Of a DNA stretch of 50,127 bases, positions 35,383 to 44,145 are shown piece after piece; position 1 is the stretch's first letter; each line of letters starts with the position of its first letter. The position numbers were made by a program, and so were the translations under genes. Below the pieces are notes generated by a model. That model was not told the origin of the DNA. It made no database searches and was given only the letters and a program-made list of their open reading frames with translations. Source of the DNA: Christensenella sp. UBA5327 (lineage in GTDB: Bacteria; Bacillota; Clostridia; Christensenellales; Aristaeellaceae); contig DHQX01000003.1 in the NCBI GenBank assembly GCA_002411105.1, forward strand, positions 40,200 to 90,326. The letters run 5' to 3'.

Positions 35383-38300
35383 TCACTCAATATCGTCGTC
35401 GTCAAAGTCCAGATCCAGGTCGTCATCCAGATCGTCCAGGGACTCGGCGCCGTCATCCTCGTTGAGGGAGGCGGCGGTGTCATCCCCGTCCTTCTCCTCA
35501 TCCTCCCCATGGCCTTCTTCGCCGGCCAGGGTGAGGTCGCCCAGCACCTGGCGGAAGCTGTCGTCGATCTCTTCCACGCTGATCTCCATGTCCTCCACAC
35601 CAGCCGCCCCCTCTTCCCTGCGCATGCCGGGAATGGCGGGCATGGGATCCTCATCCTCAAACTCGCGGATGACGATCTGCTCCTGGTGGTCGCTCCACAC
35701 CTTGATGTCAAGGCTGAGCGCCTGAAGCTCCTTGATGAGCACCTTGAAGCTCTCGGGGATGCCGGGGGTGGGGATGGCGTTGCCCTTGACGATGGCCTCA
35801 TAGGCTTTGACCCGGCCCACCACGTCGTCAGACTTCACGGTGAGGATCTCCTGAAGGGTGTTGGCAGCGCCGTAGGCCTCCAGCGCCCAGACCTCCATCT
35901 CACCAAAGCGCTGGCCGCCGAACTGGGCCTTGCCGCCCAGGGGCTGCTGGGTCACCAGGGAGTAGGGGCCAGTGGAGCGGGCATGCATCTTGTCGTCCAC
36001 CAGGTGGTGGAGCTTGAGATAATACATGTAGCCCACAGTGACTTTGTTTTCAAAGGGCTCGCCGGTGCGCCCGTCATACAGCACGGACTTTCCGTCAGGG
36101 CTCAGCCCTGCCTGCACCAGCGCCTCCTCAATATCCTTCTCGTTGGCGCCGTCAAACACCGGGGTGGCCACGTGCCAGCCCATTTCCCGCGCCGCCAGCC
36201 CCAGGTGCACTTCCAGCACCTGGCCCAGGTTCATACGGGAGGGGACGCCCATGGGGTTGAGGACGATGTCAAGGGGGGTGCCATCGGGCAGGAAGGGCAT
36301 GTCGGCCTCAGGCATGATGCGGGAGACGACGCCCTTGTTGCCGTGGCGGCCGGCCATCTTGTCACCGACGGAGATTTTGCGCTTCTGGGCGATGTACACC
36401 CGGACCATCTGGTTAACACCGGGGGACAGCTCGTCCTTGTTCTCCCGGGTGAAGAGCTTTACATCCACCACGATGCCGGATTCGCCGTGGGGCACCTTAA
36501 GCGAGGTGTCCCGCACCTCGCGGGCTTTTTCACCAAAGATGGCGCGCAGCAGGCGCTCCTCAGCGGTCAATTCGGTCTCGCCCTTGGGGGTGACCTTGCC
36601 CACCAGGATGTCCCCGGCGCGCACCTCGGCGCCGATGCGGATGATGCCAAACTCGTCCAGGTCTTTGAGCGCTTCCTCACCCACGTTGGGGATATCCCGG
36701 GTGATTTCCTCCGGGCCCAGCTTGGTTTCCCGGGCCTCGGACTCGTGCTCCTCAATGTGGATGGAGGTGTAGACATCCTCCCGCACCAGCTTTTCGCTGA
36801 TGAGGACGGCGTCTTCAAAGTTGTAGCCTTCCCAGGTCATAAAGCCGATGAGCACGTTGCGGCCCAGGGCGATTTCGCCCAGATCGGTCGCAGGCCCATC
36901 CGCCAGCAGGTCGCCCACAGCCACCTTTTCGCCCACCGTTACCTGGGGGCGCTGGTTGATGCAGGTGGACTGGTTGGAGCGGGCGAACTTGGTCAGCCGG
37001 TAGCTGTGCTTCTCGCCCTGCTTGTCCTTGATGATGATCTCGTCAGCGCTCACCCGGTCCACGGTGCCGGCGTGCTTGGACAGCAGCACCACGCCCGAGT
37101 CATAGGCGGCCTTGTATTCCATGCCGGTGCCGATGATGGGGGCCTGGGGCTTGAGCAGGGGAACAGCCTGACGCTGCATGTTGGAGCCCATCAGGGCGCG
37201 GTTGGCGTCGTCGTTCTCCAGGAAGGGAATCATGGAGGTGGCGACAGAAACCAGCTGCTTGGAGGATACGTCAATATAGTCCACCCGGTCACGGGGCACC
37301 ATCAGCACCTCTTCGCGCCACCTGACGGTGACCTGGTCGTTGACAAAACTGCCGTCCTCGTCCAGCGGCTCAAGCGCTTGGGCGATGTAATACTTGTCCT
37401 CTTCATCGGCGGTCATGTAGGCGATTTCATCGGTCACCCGGTGGGTGTTGGGGTCTACCTTGCGGTAGGTGGCCTCGATGAAGCCATACTCGTTGATGCG
37501 GGCATAGGTGGCCAGGGAGCCGATGAGCCCGATGTTGGGGCCTTCAGGCGTCTCGATGGGGCAGATGCGGCCGTAGTGGGAATAGTGCACGTCGCGCACC
37601 TCCATGCCGGCGCGGTCCCGGTTGAGGCCGCCGGGGCCCAGGGCGGACAGCCTGCGCTTGTGGGTCAGCTCCGCCAGGGGGTTGGGCTGATCCATGAACT
37701 GGCTCAGCTGGGAGGAGCCAAAGAACTCCTTGATGGCGGCTGACACCGGGCGGATGTTGATCAAATCCCCCGGCTTTACATCGCTGGCGTCCTGGATGGC
37801 CATGCGCTCGCGCACCACGCGCTCAAGCCGGCTCATGCCGATGCGCACCTGGTTTTGCAGCAGCTCACCCACAGAGCGCAAACGGCGGTTGCCCAGGTGG
37901 TCAATATCGTCAATGGTGCCCACGCCATAGGGCAGGCCCAGCAGATAGCTGACCGAGGCCACGATGTCATCGATGATGATGTTCTTGGGGATCAGGTTGT
38001 GCACATTCTCCCGCACCACGCGCAGCAGGTCGTCCTCCGGCACGCTCTGGATGATGTGCTTGAGGGTGGGCAGGTGCACCGCCTCGTTGAGCCCCGCTTC
38101 TTTGGGGTCAAAGGGCAGGTAGTCGGTGGCGTCGGCAAAGTTGTTGCCCACCACCCGGTGCACATGGTCGCCCACCAAAAGCTCCACCACGTTGATACCG
38201 GCGTTCTGGATCTCCAGGGCCACATCCTCGCTGATGACGGCGCCTTTTTTGGCCAGCACCTCGCCGGTGTCGGGATTTACGATGTTGCCGGCGGCCGCCT

Positions 38301-39168
38301 GGCCGGTGATCCGGTCAGCCACACCCAGCTTTTTATTATACTTGTAGCGCCCCACGCGCATCAGGTCATAACGCTTGGGGTCAAAAAACAGATTATGCAA
38401 CAGCACCCGGGCTCCGTCCTCTGTGGGCGGCTCGCCGGGCTTTTGCCTGCGGTAGATCTCAAGCAGGGCATCGGTCTGGGATTTGATGTTGGCATCAGCA
38501 TGGCTGATGGTGGTGGCAAGCCTTTCATCCTCACCCAGGAGGTCCACCAGCTGCTGGTCCGTGCCGTAGCCCAGGGCCCTCAGAATGACGGTGATGGGCA
38601 GTTTCCTCGCCCGGTCGATCCTCACCCAGAGGCCGTCGTTGCTGTCGGTCTCAAACTCAATCCAGGCGCCCCGGTTGGGGATGATCTGCCCGGAAAACAG
38701 CTGCTTGCCCGCCTTGTCAATTTGCTTTGTGTAATAGACGCCGGGGGAGCGCACCAGCTGGCTGACGATCACGCGTTCAGCCCCGTTGATGATAAAGGTG
38801 CCATGCTCGGTCATCAGCGGGAAATCCCCCATGAAGACCTCGCTCTCCTTGATCTCGCCGGTCTCTTTGTTCTTCAGCCTGACAAACACCTTCAGCGGCG
38901 CGGCATAGGTCAGGTCCCTCTCCTTGCAGCGTTCCACGCTGTGTTTGGGGGTTTTGTCGAGTTTGTAGTCAACGAATTCAAGCACCAAGTTCTCAGAGTA
39001 GTCGGTTATGGGGGACACATCCGCCAGGACTTCTTTAAAATCCTCTTCCAGAAAACGCCGGTAGGAGTTTTTCTGGACCTCGATCAGGTTGGGCATGTCG
39101 AGCACTTCGTCAATGCGAGAGAAGCTCATGCGTTTGCGCAGTTTCCCCATTTGGACTTCGTGAGCCAT
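35383..39168 (-). CDS. rpoB: RNA polymerase beta subunit
   Basis: A 1261-residue subunit. The rifampicin region is recognisable as FFGSSQLSQFMDQPNPLAEL followed by HKRRLSALGPGGL, with wild-type-like residues. GRHGNKGVVS and the C-terminal YMYYLKLHHLVDDKMHARSTG are also present. The C-terminal 60 residues are strikingly acidic (DDLDDDLDLDFDDDD), a feature of several Clostridia. The gene starts after two tandem promoters. The ribosomal protein genes rplJ and rplL, which usually precede rpoB, are not here; a hemerythrin-like gene and its terminator lie upstream. Confidence 0.99.
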   Translation of the reverse strand: MAHEVQMGKLRKRMSFSRIDEVLDMPNLIEVQKNSYRRFLEEDFKEVLADVSPITDYSENLVLEFVDYKLDKTPKHSVERCKERDLTYAAPLKVFVRLKNKETGEIKESEVFMGDFPLMTEHGTFIINGAERVIVSQLVRSPGVYYTKQIDKAGKQLFSGQIIPNRGAWIEFETDSNDGLWVRIDRARKLPITVILRALGYGTDQQLVDLLGEDERLATTISHADANIKSQTDALLEIYRRQKPGEPPTEDGARVLLHNLFFDPKRYDLMRVGRYKYNKKLGVADRITGQAAAGNIVNPDTGEVLAKKGAVISEDVALEIQNAGINVVELLVGDHVHRVVGNNFADATDYLPFDPKEAGLNEAVHLPTLKHIIQSVPEDDLLRVVRENVHNLIPKNIIIDDIVASVSYLLGLPYGVGTIDDIDHLGNRRLRSVGELLQNQVRIGMSRLERVVRERMAIQDASDVKPGDLINIRPVSAAIKEFFGSSQLSQFMDQPNPLAELTHKRRLSALGPGGLNRDRAGMEVRDVHYSHYGRICPIETPEGPNIGLIGSLATYARINEYGFIEATYRKVDPNTHRVTDEIAYMTADEEDKYYIAQALEPLDEDGSFVNDQVTVRWREEVLMVPRDRVDYIDVSSKQLVSVATSMIPFLENDDANRALMGSNMQRQAVPLLKPQAPIIGTGMEYKAAYDSGVVLLSKHAGTVDRVSADEIIIKDKQGEKHSYRLTKFARSNQSTCINQRPQVTVGEKVAVGDLLADGPATDLGEIALGRNVLIGFMTWEGYNFEDAVLISEKLVREDVYTSIHIEEHESEARETKLGPEEITRDIPNVGEEALKDLDEFGIIRIGAEVRAGDILVGKVTPKGETELTAEERLLRAIFGEKAREVRDTSLKVPHGESGIVVDVKLFTRENKDELSPGVNQMVRVYIAQKRKISVGDKMAGRHGNKGVVSRIMPEADMPFLPDGTPLDIVLNPMGVPSRMNLGQVLEVHLGLAAREMGWHVATPVFDGANEKDIEEALVQAGLSPDGKSVLYDGRTGEPFENKVTVGYMYYLKLHHLVDDKMHARSTGPYSLVTQQPLGGKAQFGGQRFGEMEVWALEAYGAANTLQEILTVKSDDVVGRVKAYEAIVKGNAIPTPGIPESFKVLIKELQALSLDIKVWSDHQEQIVIREFEDEDPMPAIPGMRREEGAAGVEDMEISVEEIDDSFRQVLGDLTLAGEEGHGEDEEKDGDDTAASLNEDDGAESLDDLDDDLDLDFDDDDIE

Positions 39169-39227
39169 ATTTAAACATCACCCCTTCATTGCTCCCGGTA
39201 CCCACCCTTAGCAGCAGGATTCTTTCC

Positions 39228-39255
39228 ATAATAATGGCTTCATCCCGCCTGTCAA
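39228..39255 (-). promoter_or_regulatory. rpoB proximal promoter P2
   Basis: On the minus strand TTGACA (39250-39255) and TATTAT (39228-39233) are 16 bases apart. The transcript would have a leader of about 55 bases before the rpoB ATG. Confidence 0.7.
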
Positions 39256-39279
39256 AAGGCGATACTGATGCAATCATAG

Positions 39280-39308
39280 ATAATATCATCCTTTTTGAGT
39301 GGTGTCAA
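39280..39308 (-). promoter_or_regulatory. rpoB distal promoter P1
   Basis: On the minus strand TTGACA (39303-39308) and TATTAT (39280-39285) are 17 bases apart, about 50 bases upstream of P2. Confidence 0.8.
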
Positions 39309-39349
39309 ACAAAAAGGATGAGCAAAGTGTAAACAGTGAGAAATACCGA

Positions 39350-39398
39350 TAAAAAACAGGATTGCAGCTCTGAATCAGAGGTGGGGCTGCGATCCTGT
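39350..39398 (-). terminator. Terminator between the hemerythrin gene and rpoB
   Basis: A 13-base stem, ACAGGATTGCAGC (39356-39368) with GCTGCGATCCTGT (39386-39398), has one imperfect pair. On the minus strand it is followed by TTTTTTATC. It isolates the rpoBC promoters from upstream transcription. The 165 bases between it and the hemerythrin stop codon (39399-39563) hold nothing I recognise. Confidence 0.85.
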
Positions 39399-39563
39399 CC
39401 TGCTGGTCGGGTGCTGTTCAGGGGCTGAAGGGGTTTTGGGGTGGCCCTGGGCAAAGGGCGCCGGAATCCATGCCGCCAGCAAGTACCGGCAGCTCATTTC
39501 CCTGTGTTTGCACCATGGGATGCCGTCATGATGCCGATGACGCGTCGGGCTGTCTTTCGCGCC

Positions 39564-40235
39564 CTAAGCCTTGCCGTAGAGCTCGCCCCACTCGCTTTCA
39601 AACTTTTTCTCGCCGAAACGCCTATAGAGCAGCTTCACAAACCCCGGCAAAGCGTCCCAAAATTCACGTCTCAGGGCTTCGGTGGGCGCGCACCTGAGCA
39701 TGTAACCGATTTGGTAGAGAATTCGCTTGAAGTTCAATTCCTTGAGGCCGGAGGTCCTGGCTTTGTTCCATTCCTGCTGCGTCAGCACACGGGAAGCCAC
39801 CGGTTTTACGGTCATTTCCTCATCCTCCAGGTGGTTGAACACCGCATGTTTGAATTCCTGAAGCGCCAGGAGAAGGGGTTCCTTCTCGGAGGGGTTTTCC
39901 TGCCAGGTTTCGAGTGCACCGCGCATTTCTTCTATCATTCGCGCGATCTGTTCGTGGTGCCGCACCATGCGGTTCACATCTGCGCTGGCTTCCGGCGCCC
40001 GGAGTTTGATGAGATCCCAGTAGAGATTGTCTTCGTGGTGGTGGTGATTATGCAGCGTTTCGAGAGTTTCCTTCAGGTGTTCGGTGACCAGGAGCACCCT
40101 TTTGGCATCCAAGGGACCGGTCTTTCTGACCATCTCTTCGGCCTGCCCGAAGGCGCTGCGAAACAGGGCGTGAATCATGTACAAATCATCCGTTTCACAG
40201 CCCCACTCGCCTTGGTTGACGGTTTCCGGCGCCAT
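39564..40235 (-). CDS. Hemerythrin-like (HHE) cation-binding protein
   Basis: A 223-residue protein with a four-helix hemerythrin domain. Candidate iron ligands are IHALFR near residue 20, HNHHHHEDNLYWD near 63-75, RHHEQIARM near 92 and FKHAVFNHLEDEE near 128-140. The last 70 residues extend beyond the domain (FVKLLYRRFGEKKFESEW). A di-iron centre for oxygen or nitric oxide handling is likely by family, in keeping with an anaerobe. The ATG at 40235 follows AAAGGA by 8 bases; an in-frame GTG at 40262 lacks a ribosome site. Its transcript ends at the hairpin before rpoB. The 226 bases upstream, to the permease stop, hold only the permease terminator. Confidence 0.87.
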   Translation of the reverse strand: MAPETVNQGEWGCETDDLYMIHALFRSAFGQAEEMVRKTGPLDAKRVLLVTEHLKETLETLHNHHHHEDNLYWDLIKLRAPEASADVNRMVRHHEQIARMIEEMRGALETWQENPSEKEPLLLALQEFKHAVFNHLEDEEMTVKPVASRVLTQQEWNKARTSGLKELNFKRILYQIGYMLRCAPTEALRREFWDALPGFVKLLYRRFGEKKFESEWGELYGKA

Positions 40236-40405
40236 ACTATCAGTCCTTTCTGTTCGCTTCACAACAAGTGAAGGCGGTTTGCGGAAAAAGCGTACCCACT
40301 GATATCCGCAATAAACACGCTCACATTGATGGCGCAGTGAGGGCGGTGTTTGGCGCTTTCAGGGTTTTCATCATTCCCCGTCATTGGCAGGCGGGATGCC
40401 AACAC

Positions 40406-40435
40406 ATGAAAAACGCGCCGGCTTAGGGCGCGTTT
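40406..40435 (-). terminator. Terminator of the sugar ABC operon
   Basis: A perfect nine-base stem, AAACGCGCC (40411-40419) with GGCGCGTTT (40427-40435). On the minus strand the stem runs into TTTTTCATG. It lies 27 bases after the permease stop codon. Confidence 0.85.
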
Positions 40436-40461
40436 GGTTTTGTTTCCAGTGTGATGGTCGG

Positions 40462-41541
40462 CTATTTGAGCTCTGCCAGATTTTTCTTGTCAGTGTCCTC
40501 GCCGCCGGAAACGCCCTTGATGACGGATTTCACGTCTTTGGCGCGTTTTTTGAGGACGTCGATGTAGACGGCGAAGAGGATGACCACACCCTTCACCACA
40601 TATTGCCAGAAGGAGTTGATGCCCAGCAGGTTCATGCCGTTGGAGAGGGAGCCCATGATAAGCACGCCGATCATGGTGCCGCCGATGGTGCCCTGGCCGC
40701 CCAGCATGGAGGTGCCGCCCAGGACGGTGGCGGCGATGGTCTCCATCTCCTGGCCGTCACCGGCGGTGGGCTGGCCGGAAAACATCCGGGCCGCCAGTAC
40801 CACGCCGCAGATGCCCGCCAGAAGCCCGGTATAGCTGTAGGCGAAGAACAGGATGCGCCGGTCATTGATGCCGGCAAAGCGGGCAGCCTCCCGGTTGCCG
40901 CCCACGGCATAGATATGCCGGCCCATTTTAGTGCGGTTCAGCAGGAAAATGGTGAACAGCATGATCACCACGGCGTAGATCACCTGGATGGGGATGCCCA
41001 GCACAAAGGCGGTGCCCAGGTTGTAAAACTCCGGATACATGGTGCGGATGGGGGCGCCGGAGGTGTAGATATAGGCAAAGCCGCGGGCCATCTGCATCAT
41101 GGCCAGGGTAACGATAAACGGCGGCAGCGGCGTGGTGGAGATGATGAAGCCGTTGAACATGCCGCACAACAGGCCCACCCCCATGCCGCCCAGCACCGCC
41201 AGCCACACGGGCAGCTGGTAGTTGGTGATCATGCCGGCGGAGATGACGCCGGAAAAAGCGATGACCGAACCTACGGAGATGTCGATGCCCCCCAGGATAA
41301 TCACAATGCACATGCCGCAGGCCAGCATCGCGTTGACAGCGATTTGGCGCAACACGTTCATGATGTTGGACTTCTGGAAGAACAAACCTTCGAAGAAGTT
41401 GCCCCCGGCAGAGAGGAACTGGATCAGGACGGAAATCACCAGAAGCCCGATGAGGATGGCCGCATTATCCTTGAAAAATTTGAGGAATGGACGGGCCAGG
41501 GTTCTTCTTCTGCCCGCGATCGCGGTGTTTTCTGTCTGCAT
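40462..41541 (-). CDS. Sugar ABC transporter permease (RbsC/MglC family)
   Basis: A 359-residue permease of the carbohydrate uptake 2 family with eight to ten helices. Family marks are MLACGMCIVIILGGIDISVG near residue 75-95 and GGTSMLGGQGTIGGTMIGV near 280-298. It forms the homodimeric channel for a pentose, galactose or similar sugar. A C-terminal charged tail of about 25 residues follows the last helix. The ATG is one base after the ATPase stop and 9 bases after GGAGGA. Confidence 0.93.
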   Translation of the reverse strand: MQTENTAIAGRRRTLARPFLKFFKDNAAILIGLLVISVLIQFLSAGGNFFEGLFFQKSNIMNVLRQIAVNAMLACGMCIVIILGGIDISVGSVIAFSGVISAGMITNYQLPVWLAVLGGMGVGLLCGMFNGFIISTTPLPPFIVTLAMMQMARGFAYIYTSGAPIRTMYPEFYNLGTAFVLGIPIQVIYAVVIMLFTIFLLNRTKMGRHIYAVGGNREAARFAGINDRRILFFAYSYTGLLAGICGVVLAARMFSGQPTAGDGQEMETIAATVLGGTSMLGGQGTIGGTMIGVLIMGSLSNGMNLLGINSFWQYVVKGVVILFAVYIDVLKKRAKDVKSVIKGVSGGEDTDKKNLAELK

Positions 41542-41542
41542 C

Positions 41543-43048
41543 TTACATTTCCTCCGTCGCGTAGGTCATGATTTTTTCCTGGGTGACCTCATGGCGGTCC
41601 AGGTCACCCCGCACGGTGCCCCCGCCTATCACCAGCACCCGGTCTGACATGTTGATGACCTCGGGCAGCTCGGAGGAGACCATGATGATGGACACCCCTT
41701 GCTTGGCCAGGTCATTCATGATGGCGTAGATCTCCGCCTTCGCGCCCACATCCACCCCGCGGGTGGGCTCATCCAGCATCAGGATGGCGGGCTTGGTGGC
41801 CAGCCACCGGGCGATGATCACCTTTTGCTGGTTGCCGCCGGAGAGGTTGCCCACCAGCTGCCCGGGCCCTGGCGTCTTGATGGACAGCCCGTCGATGTGC
41901 TCGGCCACCACGTGCTTTTCAAAGGAACGGTCCATCCTCAGCCCCCGGATGATCTGGCGCAGCACCTTCAGGGTGATGTTGAAGGTGACGTCCTTGATGG
42001 CGAAGATGCCCTCCTTCTTCCGGTCCTCCGGCACCAAGGCGATGCCCAGGCGCATGGCATCCTCGGGGGAGCTGATTTTCACCTTCTGCCCGTTAATGTA
42101 GATGTCGCCCTGGAGGATGGGGTCAAGGCCGAAGATGGTGCGGCAGATCTCGCTGCGCCCGGCGCCAACCAGGCCCGCCAGGCCCAGAATCTCGCCCTTG
42201 TACAAGGAGAAACTCACATCCCGCACCAATTCACCGGATGAAATATGCTCCAGCCGCAGCACTTCATCCCCCCGCTGGGGCGCGTAGGTGCGGGTGTAAT
42301 AGTTGGTGAGCTCCCGGCCCACCATCATGGCGATCAGCTCGTTTTGCTGCACCTCCCGGGTGACCCTGGTGCCGATGACGCTGCCATCCCGCAGCACGGT
42401 GACCCGGTCAGAGATGGCGAACAGCTCGCTGATGCGGTGGGAGATATAGATGATGCCCACGCCATCGGCTTTCAGGCGTTTGATGGTGCGGAACAGGAAC
42501 TCCACTTCCTTGTCTGACAGGGAGGAGGTGGGCTCGTCCATCACCAGGATGCGGGCGTCAAAGGACACCGCCTTGATGATCTCGATCATCTGGCGCTGGG
42601 CGATGGTGAGGCTGCCCAGGGGCGTGTCCGCTGGGACATCAAAGTCATAGGAAGCCAGGAGCTTCTGCGCTTTTTTTACCATTTCACCCCGGCGCACGGT
42701 GAAGAAGGGGCCTGGGATTTCCTTGCCCAGGAAGATGTTTTCCGCGATGGTCATGTGGGGCACCTGGGCCAGCTCCTGGTGGATGATGGAAATATGGTTT
42801 TTCTGGGCATCCGCCACGGAGTTGATGGGGGTGTTGACACCGTCGATGATGATGTCGCCCTCATCGATGGTGTAAATACCGCCCAGGATCTTGATCAGCG
42901 TGGACTTGCCGGCGCCATTTTCGCCCAGAAGTGCGTGCACCTCCCCTGCGTTCAGGTCAAAGGTGACGTCCCTGAGGGCATACACGCCGGGGAAGCGCTT
43001 GTGCACCCCCACCATCTCCAGGAGTTTTGCTTGTTCTGACAAATTCAT
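41543..43048 (-). CDS. Sugar ABC transporter ATP-binding protein with two ABC domains (RbsA/MglA family)
   Basis: A 501-residue tandem ATPase. The first half has GENGAGKST near residue 42, a variant signature region LTIAQRQMIEI near 148 and ILVMDEPTSSL near 170. The second half has a degenerate P-loop GLVGAGRSE near 293, a canonical signature LSGGNQQKV near 405 and ILMLDEPTRGVDVG near 428. One proper and one degenerate site is usual for this family. The annotated ATG at 43048 lies only one base after GGAGGG; a TTG at 43042 has better spacing and may be the real start. Confidence 0.95.
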   Translation of the reverse strand: MNLSEQAKLLEMVGVHKRFPGVYALRDVTFDLNAGEVHALLGENGAGKSTLIKILGGIYTIDEGDIIIDGVNTPINSVADAQKNHISIIHQELAQVPHMTIAENIFLGKEIPGPFFTVRRGEMVKKAQKLLASYDFDVPADTPLGSLTIAQRQMIEIIKAVSFDARILVMDEPTSSLSDKEVEFLFRTIKRLKADGVGIIYISHRISELFAISDRVTVLRDGSVIGTRVTREVQQNELIAMMVGRELTNYYTRTYAPQRGDEVLRLEHISSGELVRDVSFSLYKGEILGLAGLVGAGRSEICRTIFGLDPILQGDIYINGQKVKISSPEDAMRLGIALVPEDRKKEGIFAIKDVTFNITLKVLRQIIRGLRMDRSFEKHVVAEHIDGLSIKTPGPGQLVGNLSGGNQQKVIIARWLATKPAILMLDEPTRGVDVGAKAEIYAIMNDLAKQGVSIIMVSSELPEVINMSDRVLVIGGGTVRGDLDRHEVTQEKIMTYATEEM

Positions 43049-43085
43049 CCCTCCACTTCAGCCAGGCCGGGAGACAAGGTTTTGG

Positions 43086-43118
43086 GGACGGGGCCCTGCA
43101 TCAGGCAGAGCCCCGTCC
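43086..43118 (-). terminator. Hairpin between binding-protein and ATPase genes, probably attenuating or mRNA-stabilising
   Basis: A 14-base stem, GGACGGGGCCCTGC (43086-43099) with GCAGAGCCCCGTCC (43105-43118), has one mismatch and a 5-base loop. The minus-strand continuation CCAAAACC lacks a U tract. Such hairpins after binding-protein genes commonly protect the upstream message and lower downstream expression. Confidence 0.6.
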
Positions 43119-43144
43119 GGACTTATGCTATGTGGCCTGACAGA

Positions 43145-44080
43145 TTACTGCCAGCCGTCAATGCCGTATTCGTCGATGTTGTTCTGGTCAATCAGGAAGG
43201 TGTCAACGGGGATGCGGACAAACTCAGTCACTTCGCCATCCAGGATCTTGTAGGCGACTTCCACAGAGAGCTTGCCAATGTTGATGGGGGACTGGGCGCC
43301 GGAGCCGACGAACTGGCCCTTCTCGGCGATGGCCTTCTTGGCATCGGGGGAACCGTCCACGCCGTAGATCTCGATCTCGTTGCGGCCGGCGGCCAGGCAG
43401 GAGGCATAGATGCCAAGGGCGGTGGGGTCGTTGCCGCCCATGGCAGCGATGATGCCGCCGTCAAACTTGCGCTGGAGGATATCATCCATGATGGTCATGG
43501 CTTTCTGCAGGTCACCCTGAGCGTCCTGCTGGGCGACCACGTTGAACTTCACGCCGGATTTGGCAATGGCGTCGTTGAAGCCGTTGATGCGGTCCACCAC
43601 GCTCTGGGCGGCGGGGAAGTCCAGGATCACGATGTTGCCGCCTTCGGGATGGCGCTTGGCCAGGTCTTCGCCGCAGACAAAGCCGGCGTTGTAGTTATTG
43701 GAGCCGACATAGGCCGCCACATACTCTTCGTAATCGGCCACTTCTGCGTCATAGTTGACAACCGGGATGCCGGCGGCCTTCAGCTGCACCATAGCGGGCA
43801 CGATGCCTTCCTTGTCGGCAGCGTTCATGAACATCAGGTCGACCTTCTTGCTGATGGCGTCTTCCATCTGGGAGATCTGAAGGGCGTTGTCCATGGCCGG
43901 GTCAAAGGTGATGAGGGTGTCGCCATTGGCTTCCACCACCTCACGGATGGCGTTTTCAATCACGATGAAGAAGGGGTTGAGCATGGTCATGGCGGTGTAG
44001 CCAAACACGCGGCCTTCCGCCAAGGCGGTTGCGGAAAAAGCGAGGATCAGAACCAGTACCAAAGCCAATAGTCTTTTCAT
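43145..44080 (-). CDS. Sugar ABC transporter substrate-binding protein (RbsB-like)
   Basis: A 311-residue periplasmic-binding-protein-like protein of the LacI/RbsB fold. The signal peptide MKRLLALVLVLILAFSATALAEG has a signal-peptidase I site and no lipobox cysteine. The mature part includes NPFFIVIENAIREV near residue 35, PVVNYDAEV near 107, NYNAGFVCGEDLA near 130 and GVDGSPDAKKAI near 245. The sugar bound is unknown. AAAAGGAGG lies 7 bases before the ATG and a perfect promoter lies upstream. It heads the operon with the tandem ATPase and permease. Confidence 0.93.
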   Translation of the reverse strand: MKRLLALVLVLILAFSATALAEGRVFGYTAMTMLNPFFIVIENAIREVVEANGDTLITFDPAMDNALQISQMEDAISKKVDLMFMNAADKEGIVPAMVQLKAAGIPVVNYDAEVADYEEYVAAYVGSNNYNAGFVCGEDLAKRHPEGGNIVILDFPAAQSVVDRINGFNDAIAKSGVKFNVVAQQDAQGDLQKAMTIMDDILQRKFDGGIIAAMGGNDPTALGIYASCLAAGRNEIEIYGVDGSPDAKKAIAEKGQFVGSGAQSPINIGKLSVEVAYKILDGEVTEFVRIPVDTFLIDQNNIDEYGIDGWQ

Positions 44081-44116
44081 TGGGATGCCTCCTTTTGATG
44101 TTCACTGGGTAGCCAG

Positions 44117-44145
44117 ATTATATGGGGGACGAGGGGGAATGTCAA
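44117..44145 (-). promoter_or_regulatory. Perfect-consensus promoter of the sugar ABC operon
   Basis: On the minus strand TTGACA (44140-44145) and TATAAT (44117-44122) are 17 bases apart. The -35 box overlaps the last codons of citXG, so the operon can start inside the end of the upstream gene. Confidence 0.85.

Noticed and set aside
35509..37743. A 744-residue open frame opposite rpoB, and similar long frames opposite dnaE and rpoC
   Set aside because: They are antisense shadows caused by high GC at third positions; no ribosome site, start context or recognisable domain.
39441..40271. A 276-residue plus-strand frame over the hemerythrin gene
   Set aside because: The minus-strand frame has clear hemerythrin motifs; the plus frame has none.
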